A stretch of DNA of 64,000 bases, taken from Spirosoma linguale DSM 74. GTDB taxonomy: Bacteria; Bacteroidota; Bacteroidia; Cytophagales; Spirosomataceae. The DNA is taken from contig CP001769.1 of NCBI GenBank assembly GCA_000024525.1, positions 3,086,001-3,150,000 of the forward strand, written 5' to 3'. A program made the translations under genes and the position numbers. The number at the start of each line of letters is the position of its first letter. Within the stretch, counting starts at the first letter, position 1. This document shows, in pieces, positions 9,218 through 18,281 of the stretch. Below the pieces are notes generated by a model. The model was not told where the DNA came from. It searched no databases and saw nothing but the letters and a program-made list of their open reading frames with translations.

Positions 9218-10093
9218 ATGTCTAAGAACGTCAATATCGGTTTAGTGCAGATGAGTTGCTCGGCAGATGTCGAGACAAATATCCAAAAAGCCATCAGCGG
9301 CATTCGTGAAGCGGCTGCAAAAGGGGCTCAAATCGTTTGTCTACAGGAATTATTCACGTCGCTGTACTTCTGCGATGTGGAGGACCATCATAATTTTAGT
9401 CTGGCCGAAGCCATCCCCGGCCCCACCACCAACCGACTGGGTGAACTGGCTGGCGAGCTGGGCGTGGTTATTGTAGCCTCTCTTTTCGAGAAGCGGGCGC
9501 ACGGACTATACCACAATACCACGGCAGTGCTGGACGCCGATGGGTCGTATCTGGGCAAATACCGAAAGATGCATATTCCGGACGATCCGGGCTATTACGA
9601 GAAATTCTACTTCACCCCCGGCGACCTCGGTTACAAAGTATTTGACACGAAGTTTGCCCGGATTGGCGTGCTCATCTGCTGGGATCAGTGGTATCCCGAA
9701 GCGGCCCGTATTACGGCGCTCATGGGCGCCGAAATTCTGTTTTACCCAACCGCCATTGGCTGGGATACCAACGAACCCGATCCGGCGCAGAACACGGAAC
9801 AGTACAATGCCTGGCAAACGATCCAGCGGAGCCATGCCATTGCCAATGGCGTTCACGTAGTGGCCGTTAACCGGGTTGGGCGCGAGGCCGACCAGCAGTT
9901 CTGGGGTGGCTCGTTCGTTGCCAACCCTTTCGGTTCGCTGCTGTATCTGGCCCCGCACGACCAGGAACTCGTACACGTGCAAACCGTCGATCTGGCCCTC
10001 TCCGAAAAATACCGTACCACCTGGCCCTACTTCCGCGACCGCCGGATTGATTCGTACCAACCCATTACGAAGCGATATATCGACGAGGACTAA
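9218..10093 (+). CDS. aguB: N-carbamoylputrescine amidase (nitrilase superfamily)
   Basis: A 291-residue carbon-nitrogen hydrolase with the full Glu-Lys-Cys triad: E44 in CLQELF, K117 in KYRKMHIPD and C154 in LICWDQWYPEAAR. The sequence between (DDPGYYEKFYFTPGD) and the later QRSHAIANG and GGSFVANPFG blocks are characteristic of the plant/bacterial N-carbamoylputrescine amidase branch, which makes putrescine from the agmatine route. The agmatine deiminase partner, often adjacent, is not in this window. The gene stands alone between a terminator and an unrelated exported protein. Confidence 0.85.
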   Translation: MSKNVNIGLVQMSCSADVETNIQKAISGIREAAAKGAQIVCLQELFTSLYFCDVEDHHNFSLAEAIPGPTTNRLGELAGELGVVIVASLFEKRAHGLYHNTTAVLDADGSYLGKYRKMHIPDDPGYYEKFYFTPGDLGYKVFDTKFARIGVLICWDQWYPEAARITALMGAEILFYPTAIGWDTNEPDPAQNTEQYNAWQTIQRSHAIANGVHVVAVNRVGREADQQFWGGSFVANPFGSLLYLAPHDQELVHVQTVDLALSEKYRTTWPYFRDRRIDSYQPITKRYIDED

Positions 10094-10150
10094 TCGGTTT
10101 AGACCGGTTATACGTTACTCACCTAAACTTAACAGGTATTGAAGTTGGCT

Positions 10151-11773
10151 ATGAAATTAGTTGCAGTAGGCCTGGCAATCAGCCTGGCGGGTGCCGGTTA
10201 TTGGTATTGGCAGTCGACCGGCTCCCCGGCCGTGGCGGCTGTGCAGTTACAAGGACCTTTACCGGCGCAAACGTCGCTTTCTCCTACGCCCCGCACTCAG
10301 TTCACCCCCACACCCAGTACTCGAAAAGGGTATTACAATCTGGATGTTGTTGGCGATTTTACTTTGCCAGCGACAAAAACCATTACGTTTTGTGGAGCGG
10401 GACGAAACCTTCACGTTCAGAAAGATCCTACGAAAATCTTTCGGCGAGGGTTCTCAGCCGTTGATCAAAGCAGGATGGTGCCCAACGTCGAAATCTGGAA
10501 AGATGGCTTTCCTGCGAATGGCTGGAAAAGTTCACTTCAGACCAGTCAGCGGTCGGTCATTCTCTATCAAAACTACTTCAGAGATTCGTTTGGTTTGGCC
10601 TGGGCACAAAACAGCGATAAGGCAAATGAGACACTCTACCGCGCAGTTCCCAGCGGCAACGCTGCCGGAGCGGCTCGCCCTATCAATCGAAATACCCTGT
10701 ATCAGGCCTGTGCGGAACTGAGCGGAGGGTGTTTTGGTTTCGGCGATTGCCCGCCCAGCGGCATGAAAAGCACGTACGGGTTTATTTTCCTGGATATTGA
10801 GAACGATGGTGCCAACATGACCAATCGGCAGGAACAAGCCAACCTGTACACCTACATGATCAAGACGATCAAGGAAAACGTTAGTCCACAAACGCAGGTT
10901 GGGTCTATTGCGCCGGTTTTGCACAACAGCGTTGGTTATTCAAAAGCTGACGATTATAAAGCCACTCCCGACTGGCTCTGGGCAACAACCGCTCAGCACA
11001 CGGCTACCAGCCGCCAGCGAGGTATGCCGAACGATATAGTTGGCAAATCGTTCGGTGACTACGCTGATTTTCAGATGCCCGGTACGTATTACGCCTTCCC
11101 TGACTTTGACTACTCAATCCGGCATAACGGAGACAACAGCCGACATTGGCTGGCGTCTTTACTGGGCGAGCAGGAAGTCAACATGAAGTTGTCGCCAAAG
11201 AAGCGGATAGCCTGGCAATGGCTGTTCAATACCCAGAGCGAACTTCCGAACAGCAGTAAAGCGGAACACGCAACTCCCCCCGTCGTGGCCGAGGGCATGG
11301 GCATCTTTTACTGGTTCACCGGAGCCTACGGCGTATTATTCTGGGATGATCATCAGGACCTGGTACCCGATTCGCCCCCGCCCGCCGATCCGAGCCAGAA
11401 AGGACTAGGCAATGATCGGAATTATGCCTGCTATGAACACTATGTTCACGGACTCTGGCGGCTATTCAAGCATCACGGCGATTTGTTCAATGGACGGGAG
11501 ACCTATCTTAATGAATCGACGGAATGTTCCTACGACGGTGGGCAAACGTGGTATAAATACAATGCCAACCAACTCAAAGTGCGTGATTTGCCCGTTGTTC
11601 GTGCCATTGTCAACGGCAATCAGGTTCTGGTAGCGGCTACCAAAGCCTACGCCCAACCCAATCAGATGAGCCGGGTCATGATGCGGTATGTGCAGAACGG
11701 CTTTAACTTTTATACGACCATTACCCTGAAAGGTGACGAAATTTACCTGGGCCGAGCTACCATGAACCGGTGA
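10151..11773 (+). CDS. Exported protein of unknown function (540 aa)
   Basis: I do not recognise a family. An N-terminal hydrophobic stretch (VAVGLAISLAGAGYWYW) is either a signal peptide or a membrane anchor. The ATG is preferred over a TTG four codons upstream. The mature part is rich in Trp, Tyr and Asn, with acidic blocks such as GFIFLDIENDG, MPGTYYAFPDFDYS, IAWQWLFNTQSE and GVLFWDDHQD, all ending in Asp or Glu after hydrophobic strands. That pattern suggests a TIM-barrel glycan-active enzyme, but this is a weak inference. Paired Cys residues (ACAELSGGCFGFGDC) could form disulfides. The downstream ROK kinase and SIS protein fit a carbohydrate role. Confidence 0.6.
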   Translation: MKLVAVGLAISLAGAGYWYWQSTGSPAVAAVQLQGPLPAQTSLSPTPRTQFTPTPSTRKGYYNLDVVGDFTLPATKTITFCGAGRNLHVQKDPTKIFRRGFSAVDQSRMVPNVEIWKDGFPANGWKSSLQTSQRSVILYQNYFRDSFGLAWAQNSDKANETLYRAVPSGNAAGAARPINRNTLYQACAELSGGCFGFGDCPPSGMKSTYGFIFLDIENDGANMTNRQEQANLYTYMIKTIKENVSPQTQVGSIAPVLHNSVGYSKADDYKATPDWLWATTAQHTATSRQRGMPNDIVGKSFGDYADFQMPGTYYAFPDFDYSIRHNGDNSRHWLASLLGEQEVNMKLSPKKRIAWQWLFNTQSELPNSSKAEHATPPVVAEGMGIFYWFTGAYGVLFWDDHQDLVPDSPPPADPSQKGLGNDRNYACYEHYVHGLWRLFKHHGDLFNGRETYLNESTECSYDGGQTWYKYNANQLKVRDLPVVRAIVNGNQVLVAATKAYAQPNQMSRVMMRYVQNGFNFYTTITLKGDEIYLGRATMNR

Positions 11774-11864
11774 AATAACCAGGCGCTGAACAGTAGATTT
11801 TCAATTCAACCGCGTTACTCTCACGCTGCTCAACGAGTACGTCTTTGTCAAAATAACCCCATAC

Positions 11865-12809
11865 ATGACTCTTGGTATTGAAATTGGCGGAACAAAGCTG
11901 CAACTGATCACAGGCGATGCTACCGGTCAGATTAGCCAGCGATTCCGCTACATCGTTGACCCCGCACAGGGCGCTGAAGGTATTCTGGCCCAAATTTCCA
12001 CCACCATCCGACAACTTCCCGAACCGCCTACCGCTATTGGTGTTGGCTTCGGTGGCCCCGTCGACTGGACAACGGGCCGCATAGCTACGTCACATCAGAT
12101 TGGCGGCTGGTCGGGGGTCGACCTCGCCGGATGGCTTCGGGAGCAGGTGCCGGGCGCTACCGTTCAGGTTGAGAATGACGCCAATGTGGCCGCCCTCGGT
12201 GAAGCCCGAAAAGGCGTTGCAACGGGTTTTAACCGGGTGTTTTACATCACCCTGGGCAGCGGTGTTGGCGGGGGCATGGTCGTCGACCGAAGCTTGTATC
12301 ACGGCGCGCTGCCCGGCGAAGCGGAAATTGGGCATTTGTGGCTCGTCCCGCCCGGCGATTCAACACCGGGGCAAACGGTCGAGCAGACTATATCTGGCTG
12401 GGCCGTTGACCAGCAGATACGTGACCTTTTGCCGCAGCTACCAGACGACTCGGCATTGAAAATAGCCGTGCAACAGGCACATGCTTCCGGTGCTGTTGGT
12501 AAAGAAGCCCGGTTTTTACATCAGGCCTACGAAGCCAGCGACCCGGTTGCCAAAATGCTGATCGAGCAGATCGGTTCGGTGCTGGCACTGGCGTTATCGC
12601 ACGTTGTTCATTTGTTTCATCCAGACGCTATTGTGCTGGGGGGTGGCCTGTCGCTCATTGGCGAACCGCTGCGGGCGGCCGTACGACAAACGCTCCCCCG
12701 CTTTGTCATGAAAACCTTTCATCCGGCTCCTATCGTACTTCTCGCCAAACTCGGTGAAGACGCGGTACCAATTGGCGCATTAATGCTAACCATCAATACG
12801 GATGACTGA
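11865..12809 (+). CDS. ROK-family sugar kinase-like protein
   Basis: A 314-residue ROK protein. The phosphate-binding loop GIEIGGTKLQL is at residues 4-14, the catalytic ENDANVAALGEA block has Asp105, and the adenosine motif GSGVGGGMVVD is at 131-141. His157 (EIGHL) of the usual zinc site is present, but the Cys-X-Cys-Gly-X2-Gly-Cys motif expected right after it is absent; the region is VPPGDSTPGQTVEQ. It therefore either lacks structural zinc or folds differently there. The substrate is probably a hexose or N-acetylated hexose. It is followed after 42 bases by the SIS protein on the same strand. Confidence 0.85.
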   Translation: MTLGIEIGGTKLQLITGDATGQISQRFRYIVDPAQGAEGILAQISTTIRQLPEPPTAIGVGFGGPVDWTTGRIATSHQIGGWSGVDLAGWLREQVPGATVQVENDANVAALGEARKGVATGFNRVFYITLGSGVGGGMVVDRSLYHGALPGEAEIGHLWLVPPGDSTPGQTVEQTISGWAVDQQIRDLLPQLPDDSALKIAVQQAHASGAVGKEARFLHQAYEASDPVAKMLIEQIGSVLALALSHVVHLFHPDAIVLGGGLSLIGEPLRAAVRQTLPRFVMKTFHPAPIVLLAKLGEDAVPIGALMLTINTDD

Positions 12810-12851
12810 TGAATTGACTCACAGCTATCATCACTCATTATCCCTTTACCC

Positions 12852-13409
12852 ATGAACCAGACTTACTTTAAGAACTACCTCGACCGGCAGAAAGACGCGT
12901 ACGATGCTATTCCCATTGACCGGGTGGAGCATTTGATCAACCTCATCAAGAAATGCTGGGAAGAAGACCGGCAGTTTTTTGCCTTCGGCAACGGGGGTAG
13001 TGCGTCTAACGTATCGCACTTTATTACCGACCTCGGCAAAAGTGCCTCGGACCGCATGGGGAAGCGGTTTCGGTGCCTGTCACTCAACGAAAATGTATCC
13101 TGGATTACGGCCCTCGGTAACGACTATGCCTACGAGGACATTTATCTGCGGCAGCTTCAAAACTACGCCCGCCCCGGCGATCTGGTGCTGACGCTAAGCG
13201 TGAGCGGTAACTCCCCTAACGTTGTCAAAGCCGTAGAATGGGCAAACGAGAACGGATTGACTACCATGGCACTCGTTGGTGGCAAGCGTGGTAAACTCGC
13301 CGACATAGCCCACGAGTCGATTGTTATTCAGGATGAGCACTACGGCCGGGTCGAAGATGCCCAGATGACCATCTGTCACATGTTGTGTTACGGATTTATT
13401 GAGAGTTAG
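12852..13409 (+). CDS. SIS-domain sugar-phosphate isomerase, GmhA-like
   Basis: A 185-residue single SIS domain close in length to D-sedoheptulose-7-phosphate isomerase. The phosphosugar loop FGNGGSASNVSHF spans residues 45-57, and the second loop is LSVSGNSPNVVKAVEWA. GmhA starts ADP-heptose synthesis for LPS cores; other SIS proteins use different sugars, so the substrate is inferred. Co-orientation with the ROK kinase suggests the pair handles one phosphosugar. Confidence 0.8.
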   Translation: MNQTYFKNYLDRQKDAYDAIPIDRVEHLINLIKKCWEEDRQFFAFGNGGSASNVSHFITDLGKSASDRMGKRFRCLSLNENVSWITALGNDYAYEDIYLRQLQNYARPGDLVLTLSVSGNSPNVVKAVEWANENGLTTMALVGGKRGKLADIAHESIVIQDEHYGRVEDAQMTICHMLCYGFIES

Positions 13410-13425
13410 AGGTTTATATTAGTAT

Positions 13426-13555
13426 TAGGAGTAAGGAGGGCTGGCGCGGGTATTTACCCGTGCCTATTTATGAAGTCAGTATTCACTGACGCAAGCGAAT
13501 GCTTGCTATATAGAAAGGCACGGGTAAATACCCGCGCCAGCCCTCCTCGCTCCTA
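13426..13555. repeat. Long palindromic element with internal hairpins, downstream of the GmhA-like gene
   Basis: Arms at 13426-13465 and 13516-13555 are 40-base inverted repeats differing at two positions. The 50-base centre contains two further perfect hairpins, GTCAGT-attc-ACTGAC and GCAAGC-gaat-GCTTGC, so the single strand can fold into a cross-like structure. The arms include CGGGTATTTACCCG, itself nearly palindromic. It lies between convergent genes and could act as a bidirectional terminator, but its complexity is more like a REP/MITE-type mobile palindrome. The outer arm shares CTCGCTCCTA with the element at 27.6 kb. Confidence 0.85.
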
Positions 13556-13575
13556 CTACTAACTACCAATACATC

Positions 13576-14268
13576 CTAAGAATACCGATCATTTCTCCAG
13601 GGGTAAGCGGTGTTGGAGTAACCGCGTTCTTCCCAGAAGCCTAATTGATTTTTAGTCAGGAATTCGATCCGCTTGATCCATTTTGAACCTTTCCAGGCGT
13701 ATAGCTGCGGGGTGATCATCCGCAGTGGGCCACCGTGTTCACGGGTTAAGGGCTGGCCGTCGGCGGTGTGTACCAGCAGGACATCGGGCTTTAGGGCTTC
13801 TTCCAGCGAGACGTTGGTAGAGTAGCCGTCATAGCCATAACACATAACGTGCGTAGCCGTGCCTTTGGGGTCTACCAGGGCTGCCAGGTCCATGAACCGG
13901 ACACCCACCCAGGGGACATCTAACCGCGACCAGGTCGTTACACAATGAAAATCGCTGGTATCTTCTACCTGCGGTAGCTCCATCAGGTCTTCCCATTTGA
14001 GCCGGACTGGGTTATTCACTTCTCCATCAATATTGAGTTGCCACTTGTCGAGCGGGATGGCGGGCTGATAGCCTAAATCCAGTACCGGCCATTTGGTCGT
14101 AACCGTTTGGCCAACCGGTACGGCAGGCATACCATGTCGATTTATAGGCCCGGAGCCTCGTGGCTTCTCGTCCGTCATGGAGGGCGTCTGGGCCATTTTC
14201 TCCTCAAACCGACGTTTGAGTTTCATGCGGGCCTCAATGATTTTATCGGTTTTTTCGTTTGCGTCCAT
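13576..14268 (-). CDS. Sulfite-oxidase-like molybdopterin oxidoreductase (YuiH type)
   Basis: A 230-residue soluble protein with the oxidoreductase molybdopterin-binding domain. The molybdenum-ligating Cys is C109 in DFHCVTTWSRLDVPWVGV, and REHGGPLRMITPQLYAWKG and the C-terminal FWEERGYSNTAYPW are family hallmarks. Unlike YedY/MsrP it lacks a Tat signal, so it probably works in the cytoplasm. The substrate is unknown. It is convergent with the GmhA-like gene and divergent from the Uma2 gene. Confidence 0.88.
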   Translation of the reverse strand: MDANEKTDKIIEARMKLKRRFEEKMAQTPSMTDEKPRGSGPINRHGMPAVPVGQTVTTKWPVLDLGYQPAIPLDKWQLNIDGEVNNPVRLKWEDLMELPQVEDTSDFHCVTTWSRLDVPWVGVRFMDLAALVDPKGTATHVMCYGYDGYSTNVSLEEALKPDVLLVHTADGQPLTREHGGPLRMITPQLYAWKGSKWIKRIEFLTKNQLGFWEERGYSNTAYPWRNDRYS

Positions 14269-14354
14269 CGTATGCGAACTGGAAGTGTATAGCGGTTTTC
14301 CTTTGTAAACTGTAAATTCTATTTTGTAGTTTTACACAAACGAAAAATGGCGTT

Positions 14355-14939
14355 ATGGTAGCAGAAAAAGTCTTTACTACCCCCGACTTGTATCTCCGGC
14401 AGGAGCGCGAAGCTGCGTTCAAAAGCGAATACATTGACGGAGATATTATCCCTATGGCCGGAGCATCTACCAATCACAACTTAATCAAAGAAAATATAGC
14501 CTTCTATATAAATCTTTGTATCCGAAATAATGGCAAGGGTTGCCGTTGTATGTCAAGCGACCAACGGGTAAACGTGCCAACGGATTCGTTGGTCGCTTAC
14601 CCGGATATCGTCGTTGTTTGTGGCCCGAATCAATACCATGACGAAGTCCATGATACCCTAACCAATCCAATGCTCCTTGTAGAAGTTCTCTCACCCGGAA
14701 CGGCCGCTCTCGACCGGGGGGATAAGTTTGCGCTTTACCGCCAGATTCCGACGCTGGCTGAATACGTCGTTATCGACTCGCAGCACATCCGGGCTGAGGT
14801 GTTCCGCCGGAATGAACAGGGATTCTGGTTCATTGCCTCCGAAGCCAGCGCCCCGGAACACGCCATCAATATCGATAGTATCGGCCTGTCAATAGTCATG
14901 ACCGATGCCTACGCCGAGACGGAAGGCATTCTTCGGTAA
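14355..14939 (+). CDS. Uma2-family (DUF820) PD-(D/E)XK nuclease-like protein
   Basis: A 194-residue Uma2 protein. The nuclease core is visible as YPDIVVV (Asp84), LLVEVLSPGT (Glu110) followed by an RGDKFALYR block with the Lys. Uma2 proteins are abundant in cyanobacteria and Bacteroidota and have no firm biological role. It stands alone, convergent with pheA with only a 19-base gap. Confidence 0.85.
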   Translation: MVAEKVFTTPDLYLRQEREAAFKSEYIDGDIIPMAGASTNHNLIKENIAFYINLCIRNNGKGCRCMSSDQRVNVPTDSLVAYPDIVVVCGPNQYHDEVHDTLTNPMLLVEVLSPGTAALDRGDKFALYRQIPTLAEYVVIDSQHIRAEVFRRNEQGFWFIASEASAPEHAINIDSIGLSIVMTDAYAETEGILR

Positions 14940-14958
14940 CAGCCACTTCCCCATTCAG

Positions 14959-16032
14959 TTAGCTTACGCGCACATAACTGCCCAGCAACTTGACCTCAGC
15001 CGCGTGGTGATTCAATATCTCGTGCAAATCGGGGTCACTGGCGTGGCCTTCGCATTCGAGCAGGAACCAGTAGCGGAAAGTAGCCCCATCCCGCAAAGGC
15101 CGACTTTCGATCTTTGTCAGATTAATATTACGGGTGTTAAACTCCTGTAGGAATTCGGCGAGTACCCCCGGCGACTGGGTATTCGGTAGGCGGGCAATTA
15201 AAGTGGTTTTATCGTGCCCACTGGGCTGATTCACAAAATCCTTAGCCAGAATCAAAAACCGGGTTCGGTTCAGGTCACTATCTTCAATATTGTCGAACAG
15301 CACCGGCACGTCGAACAACTTGGCGGCAATATGCGAGCAGATCGCTGCCGTATTGGGTTGTTGAGCGGCCATTTTAGCCGCCTTCGATGTCGATTCGACC
15401 GGCACCATCTCAGCTTTCAGCTCATCGAAATAATCGTTCAGAAACCGGCTGCACTGCCGGAAAGCGATATCTTTTGAATAGATGTGGGTGATGTCGGCTA
15501 AATTCTCGGCTTTCGTGGCAAAGGTAAAATGCACCGGAATCTGCACTTCGGCGGCAATTCTGAGGTCTTTCTCCAGCAGCAGATCGATGGCTTCCTCTAC
15601 AACCCCTTCCTGGTTGTTTTCGATGGGCACAACGCCAAACCGAACCCGCCCTGTTTCGACACTTTCAAATACCGACCGGATTGTTGGCAGGGCCATATAG
15701 GCGCTCATGGCTCCAAACCGGCTTTCGGCCGCCTGGTGCGTAAAGCTACCTTCAGGACCTAGGTAAGCCACTCGTTCGGGCAACTCAAGGTTACGGGATA
15801 CAGCGAAGATTTCAAGAAAGATCGCTTCAATGGCCGAACGGTTCAGCAAACCATCGTTTTGCTCATGAAGCCGGTCCAGAATTTGCTTCTCACGCTCCGG
15901 CCGGTAAATGACCGTATTGGTTGTACGTTTGAGGTCGCCAACCCGGCGCACAAGTTCCATTCGTTGATTCAGTAACGTCAGGAGTTGATCATCGAGCGCA
16001 TCAATGTCATTACGGAGAGACTCTAAAGTCAT
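14959..16032 (-). CDS. pheA: Bifunctional chorismate mutase / prephenate dehydratase
   Basis: A 357-residue P-protein for phenylalanine synthesis. Residues 1-85 form an AroQ-type chorismate mutase (LRNDIDALDDQLLTLLNQRM), residues about 90-270 the prephenate dehydratase (VAYLGPEGSFTHQAA, the catalytic TRF in LNRTRFLIL) and the C-terminus an ACT domain (NLTKIESRPLRDGATFRYWF) with the ESRP signature that binds phenylalanine for feedback control. It follows parE on the minus strand, separated only by a 100-base palindromic segment that abuts its start codon. Confidence 0.93.
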   Translation of the reverse strand: MTLESLRNDIDALDDQLLTLLNQRMELVRRVGDLKRTTNTVIYRPEREKQILDRLHEQNDGLLNRSAIEAIFLEIFAVSRNLELPERVAYLGPEGSFTHQAAESRFGAMSAYMALPTIRSVFESVETGRVRFGVVPIENNQEGVVEEAIDLLLEKDLRIAAEVQIPVHFTFATKAENLADITHIYSKDIAFRQCSRFLNDYFDELKAEMVPVESTSKAAKMAAQQPNTAAICSHIAAKLFDVPVLFDNIEDSDLNRTRFLILAKDFVNQPSGHDKTTLIARLPNTQSPGVLAEFLQEFNTRNINLTKIESRPLRDGATFRYWFLLECEGHASDPDLHEILNHHAAEVKLLGSYVRVS

Positions 16033-16034
16033 AA

Positions 16035-16133
16035 AAAAGTCGGTAAGGCAAAAGTCAATAAGTTGGAAAGCACGAAGCCAACATACAAACTTAGCACTTA
16101 CCGACTTATTGACTTACTTACTTACCGACTTTT
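16035..16133. repeat. Intercistronic palindrome between parE and pheA
   Basis: Arms at 16035-16063 and 16104-16133 are imperfect inverted repeats (outer AAAAGTCGGTAAG and inner AGTCAATAAGT match exactly, with a small internal difference). The right side contains CTTACCGACTT twice and ACTT-type short tandem units. It runs from the base after the parE stop to two bases before the pheA start, filling the whole gap. It could terminate parE transcription or shield the pheA start. Confidence 0.75.
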
Positions 16134-18032
16134 CTACACCAGGGCTACTTCGTCAACGTCTTTCTCAATACGCAGGTTGTCGATAATGAAACGCTGACGG
16201 TCGGGGGTGTTTTTGCCCATGTAATAACTAAGAAGCTTGGGAACAGACGTTTCCTTCTCCATGATGACCGGTTCCAGACGCATGTTTTCGCCGATGAACA
16301 AGCCAAACTCGTCGGGAGAAATTTCACCAAGTCCTTTAAAGCGGGTTATTTCAACTTTTTTGGCGGCTTTCGTCAGTTTATCAATCGCCTTCTGTTTCTC
16401 GTCTTCCGAATAGCAATAGGTTGTTTCTTTATGGTTTTTCGGATTGCGAACCCGGAACAACGGCGTTTCAAGGATATATAAATGCCCATTACGCACCAGA
16501 TCGGGGAAAAACTGAAGAAAGAACGTCAGCATCAAGAGCCGAATGTGCATGCCGTCCACGTCGGCATCGGTAGCAATAACAATCCGGTTGTACCGTAACC
16601 CTTCCAGCCCATCCTCAATGTCGAGTGCGTGCTGGAGAAGGTTAAACTCTTCATTCTCATACACTACTTTTTTGGTCAGGCCAAAGCAGTTGAGCGGCTT
16701 GCCCCGCAAACTAAAAACGGCCTGCGACTGCACATTTCGGGATTTGGTAATCGAACCGCTGGCCGAATCCCCCTCGGTAATAAACAGGGTCGACTGGTAG
16801 CGATCATCGGCTTTCAGATCGGGCAGGTGATTGCGGCAATCGCGCAATTTTTTATTATGAAGGCTTGCTTTTTTGGCACGATCATTGGCCAGTTTCTTGA
16901 TACCCGCCAGTTCCTTCCGTTCCCGTTCCGATTGTTCGATCCGCTTTTTGAGGGCTTCCCGAACAGCGGGGTTCATGTGCAGGAAATCGTCCAGACGCTC
17001 TTTTACAAAATCCTTCACAAAGGAGCTTACGGATTGCGCATTCGGCTCGGGCGACATGTTCTGTGAACCCAGTTTCGTTTTCGTCTGTGATTCAAAAACG
17101 GGTTCCTGCACCCGAATACTAACGGCCGCAATGATTGACGAACGAATGTCCGACACCTCGTAGTTCTTGTCGAAATGGCGCCGAACCGTTTCCACAACCG
17201 CTTCTTTAAGCGCGTTGAGGTGCGTGCCTCCCTGGGTGGTATACTGTCCGTTTACGAACGAATAATATTCTTCGCCGTACTGATTCCCGTGAGTCAGGGC
17301 TATTTCGAGGTCGTTCCCTTTCAGATGGATGATCGGATATCGCAGTGAGTCTTCATCTTTCTTCGTTTTGTCACGAAGCAGATCGAGCAGGCCATTTTGC
17401 GAGAGGTACTTTTGCTTGTTGAACGAGATGGTCAGGCCAGCATTCAGGTAGCAGTAGTTCCAGATCATATTCTCCAGAAACTGGGGAATGAAATGAAAAT
17501 GCTTGAAGACCGTATCATCCGGCTCAAAGCAGATGAGGGTGCCGTTTCGCTCGGTCGTGGCGTCTTCGCCCCGTTGCTTCAACTCACCCCGGTCAAATTC
17601 GGCCCAAACTGTTTTACCCTCCCGGAACGACTGAACCCGGAAATAACTGGACAGTGCATTGACGGCTTTTGTACCGACCCCATTAAGTCCTACCGATTTC
17701 TGGAAAGCCCCGGAATCGTATTTACCACCCGTGTTTATTTTGGAAACAACTTCAACAACCTTACCAAGTGGAATGCCCCGGCCAAAATCCCGTACCTCAA
17801 CGCGATGATCCGTTACGCGTACTTCGATGACTTTACCAAAGCCCATGACATGCTCATCGATACAGTTGTCGATGGTTTCTTTGATTAATACATAGATGCC
17901 ATCATCGGCGGCTGACCCATCGCCAAGTTTACCGATATACATACCGGGCCGCAAACGGATGTGCTCTCGCCAATCCAGTGAACGGATACTATCTTCGTTG
18001 TATTGAACAGCTTGATTCAGCAATTCTGCCAT
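16134..18032 (-). CDS. parE: DNA topoisomerase IV subunit B
   Basis: A 632-residue type IIA topoisomerase ATPase subunit. The GHKL ATPase is at the N-terminus ([31 protein letters not shown] with the catalytic Glu and Mg-binding Asn, GRGIPLG), the transducer in the middle, then the TOPRIM domain with [12 protein letters not shown] and the [10 protein letters not shown] metal site, ending in [15 protein letters not shown]. The wording of these motifs and the extended GKLGDG N-terminus fit the ParE branch of Bacteroidota rather than GyrB. No parC is adjacent. Confidence 0.88.
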   Translation of the reverse strand: MAELLNQAVQYNEDSIRSLDWREHIRLRPGMYIGKLGDGSAADDGIYVLIKETIDNCIDEHVMGFGKVIEVRVTDHRVEVRDFGRGIPLGKVVEVVSKINTGGKYDSGAFQKSVGLNGVGTKAVNALSSYFRVQSFREGKTVWAEFDRGELKQRGEDATTERNGTLICFEPDDTVFKHFHFIPQFLENMIWNYCYLNAGLTISFNKQKYLSQNGLLDLLRDKTKKDEDSLRYPIIHLKGNDLEIALTHGNQYGEEYYSFVNGQYTTQGGTHLNALKEAVVETVRRHFDKNYEVSDIRSSIIAAVSIRVQEPVFESQTKTKLGSQNMSPEPNAQSVSSFVKDFVKERLDDFLHMNPAVREALKKRIEQSERERKELAGIKKLANDRAKKASLHNKKLRDCRNHLPDLKADDRYQSTLFITEGDSASGSITKSRNVQSQAVFSLRGKPLNCFGLTKKVVYENEEFNLLQHALDIEDGLEGLRYNRIVIATDADVDGMHIRLLMLTFFLQFFPDLVRNGHLYILETPLFRVRNPKNHKETTYCYSEDEKQKAIDKLTKAAKKVEITRFKGLGEISPDEFGLFIGENMRLEPVIMEKETSVPKLLSYYMGKNTPDRQRFIIDNLRIEKDVDEVALV

Positions 18033-18281
18033 AAGAGATTTTTTACTAATAGGCTAAAACCGGCTATGTAGTAGAATAGCCTTTTTAACGAAACATTGGA
18101 AAAATTATACCCTGTGTTTTGGGAACGCGAAAATTTGCCGCTCGATATGAAACTATTTATAATCCAACAAAAGTTCGCTTACTTTGTCGACTGAACTGCA
18201 CTATGTACCACAAGATTCACTTTGTTCGTTAGATACAGGCTTCGTCTTCTTCGGTGCCGCGCTGTTCGACTTCTTAAAAAT

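Noticed and set aside
13426..13555. tRNA-like cloverleaf
   Set aside because: The fold has no anticodon or T-loop consensus and its arms are far too long for tRNA.
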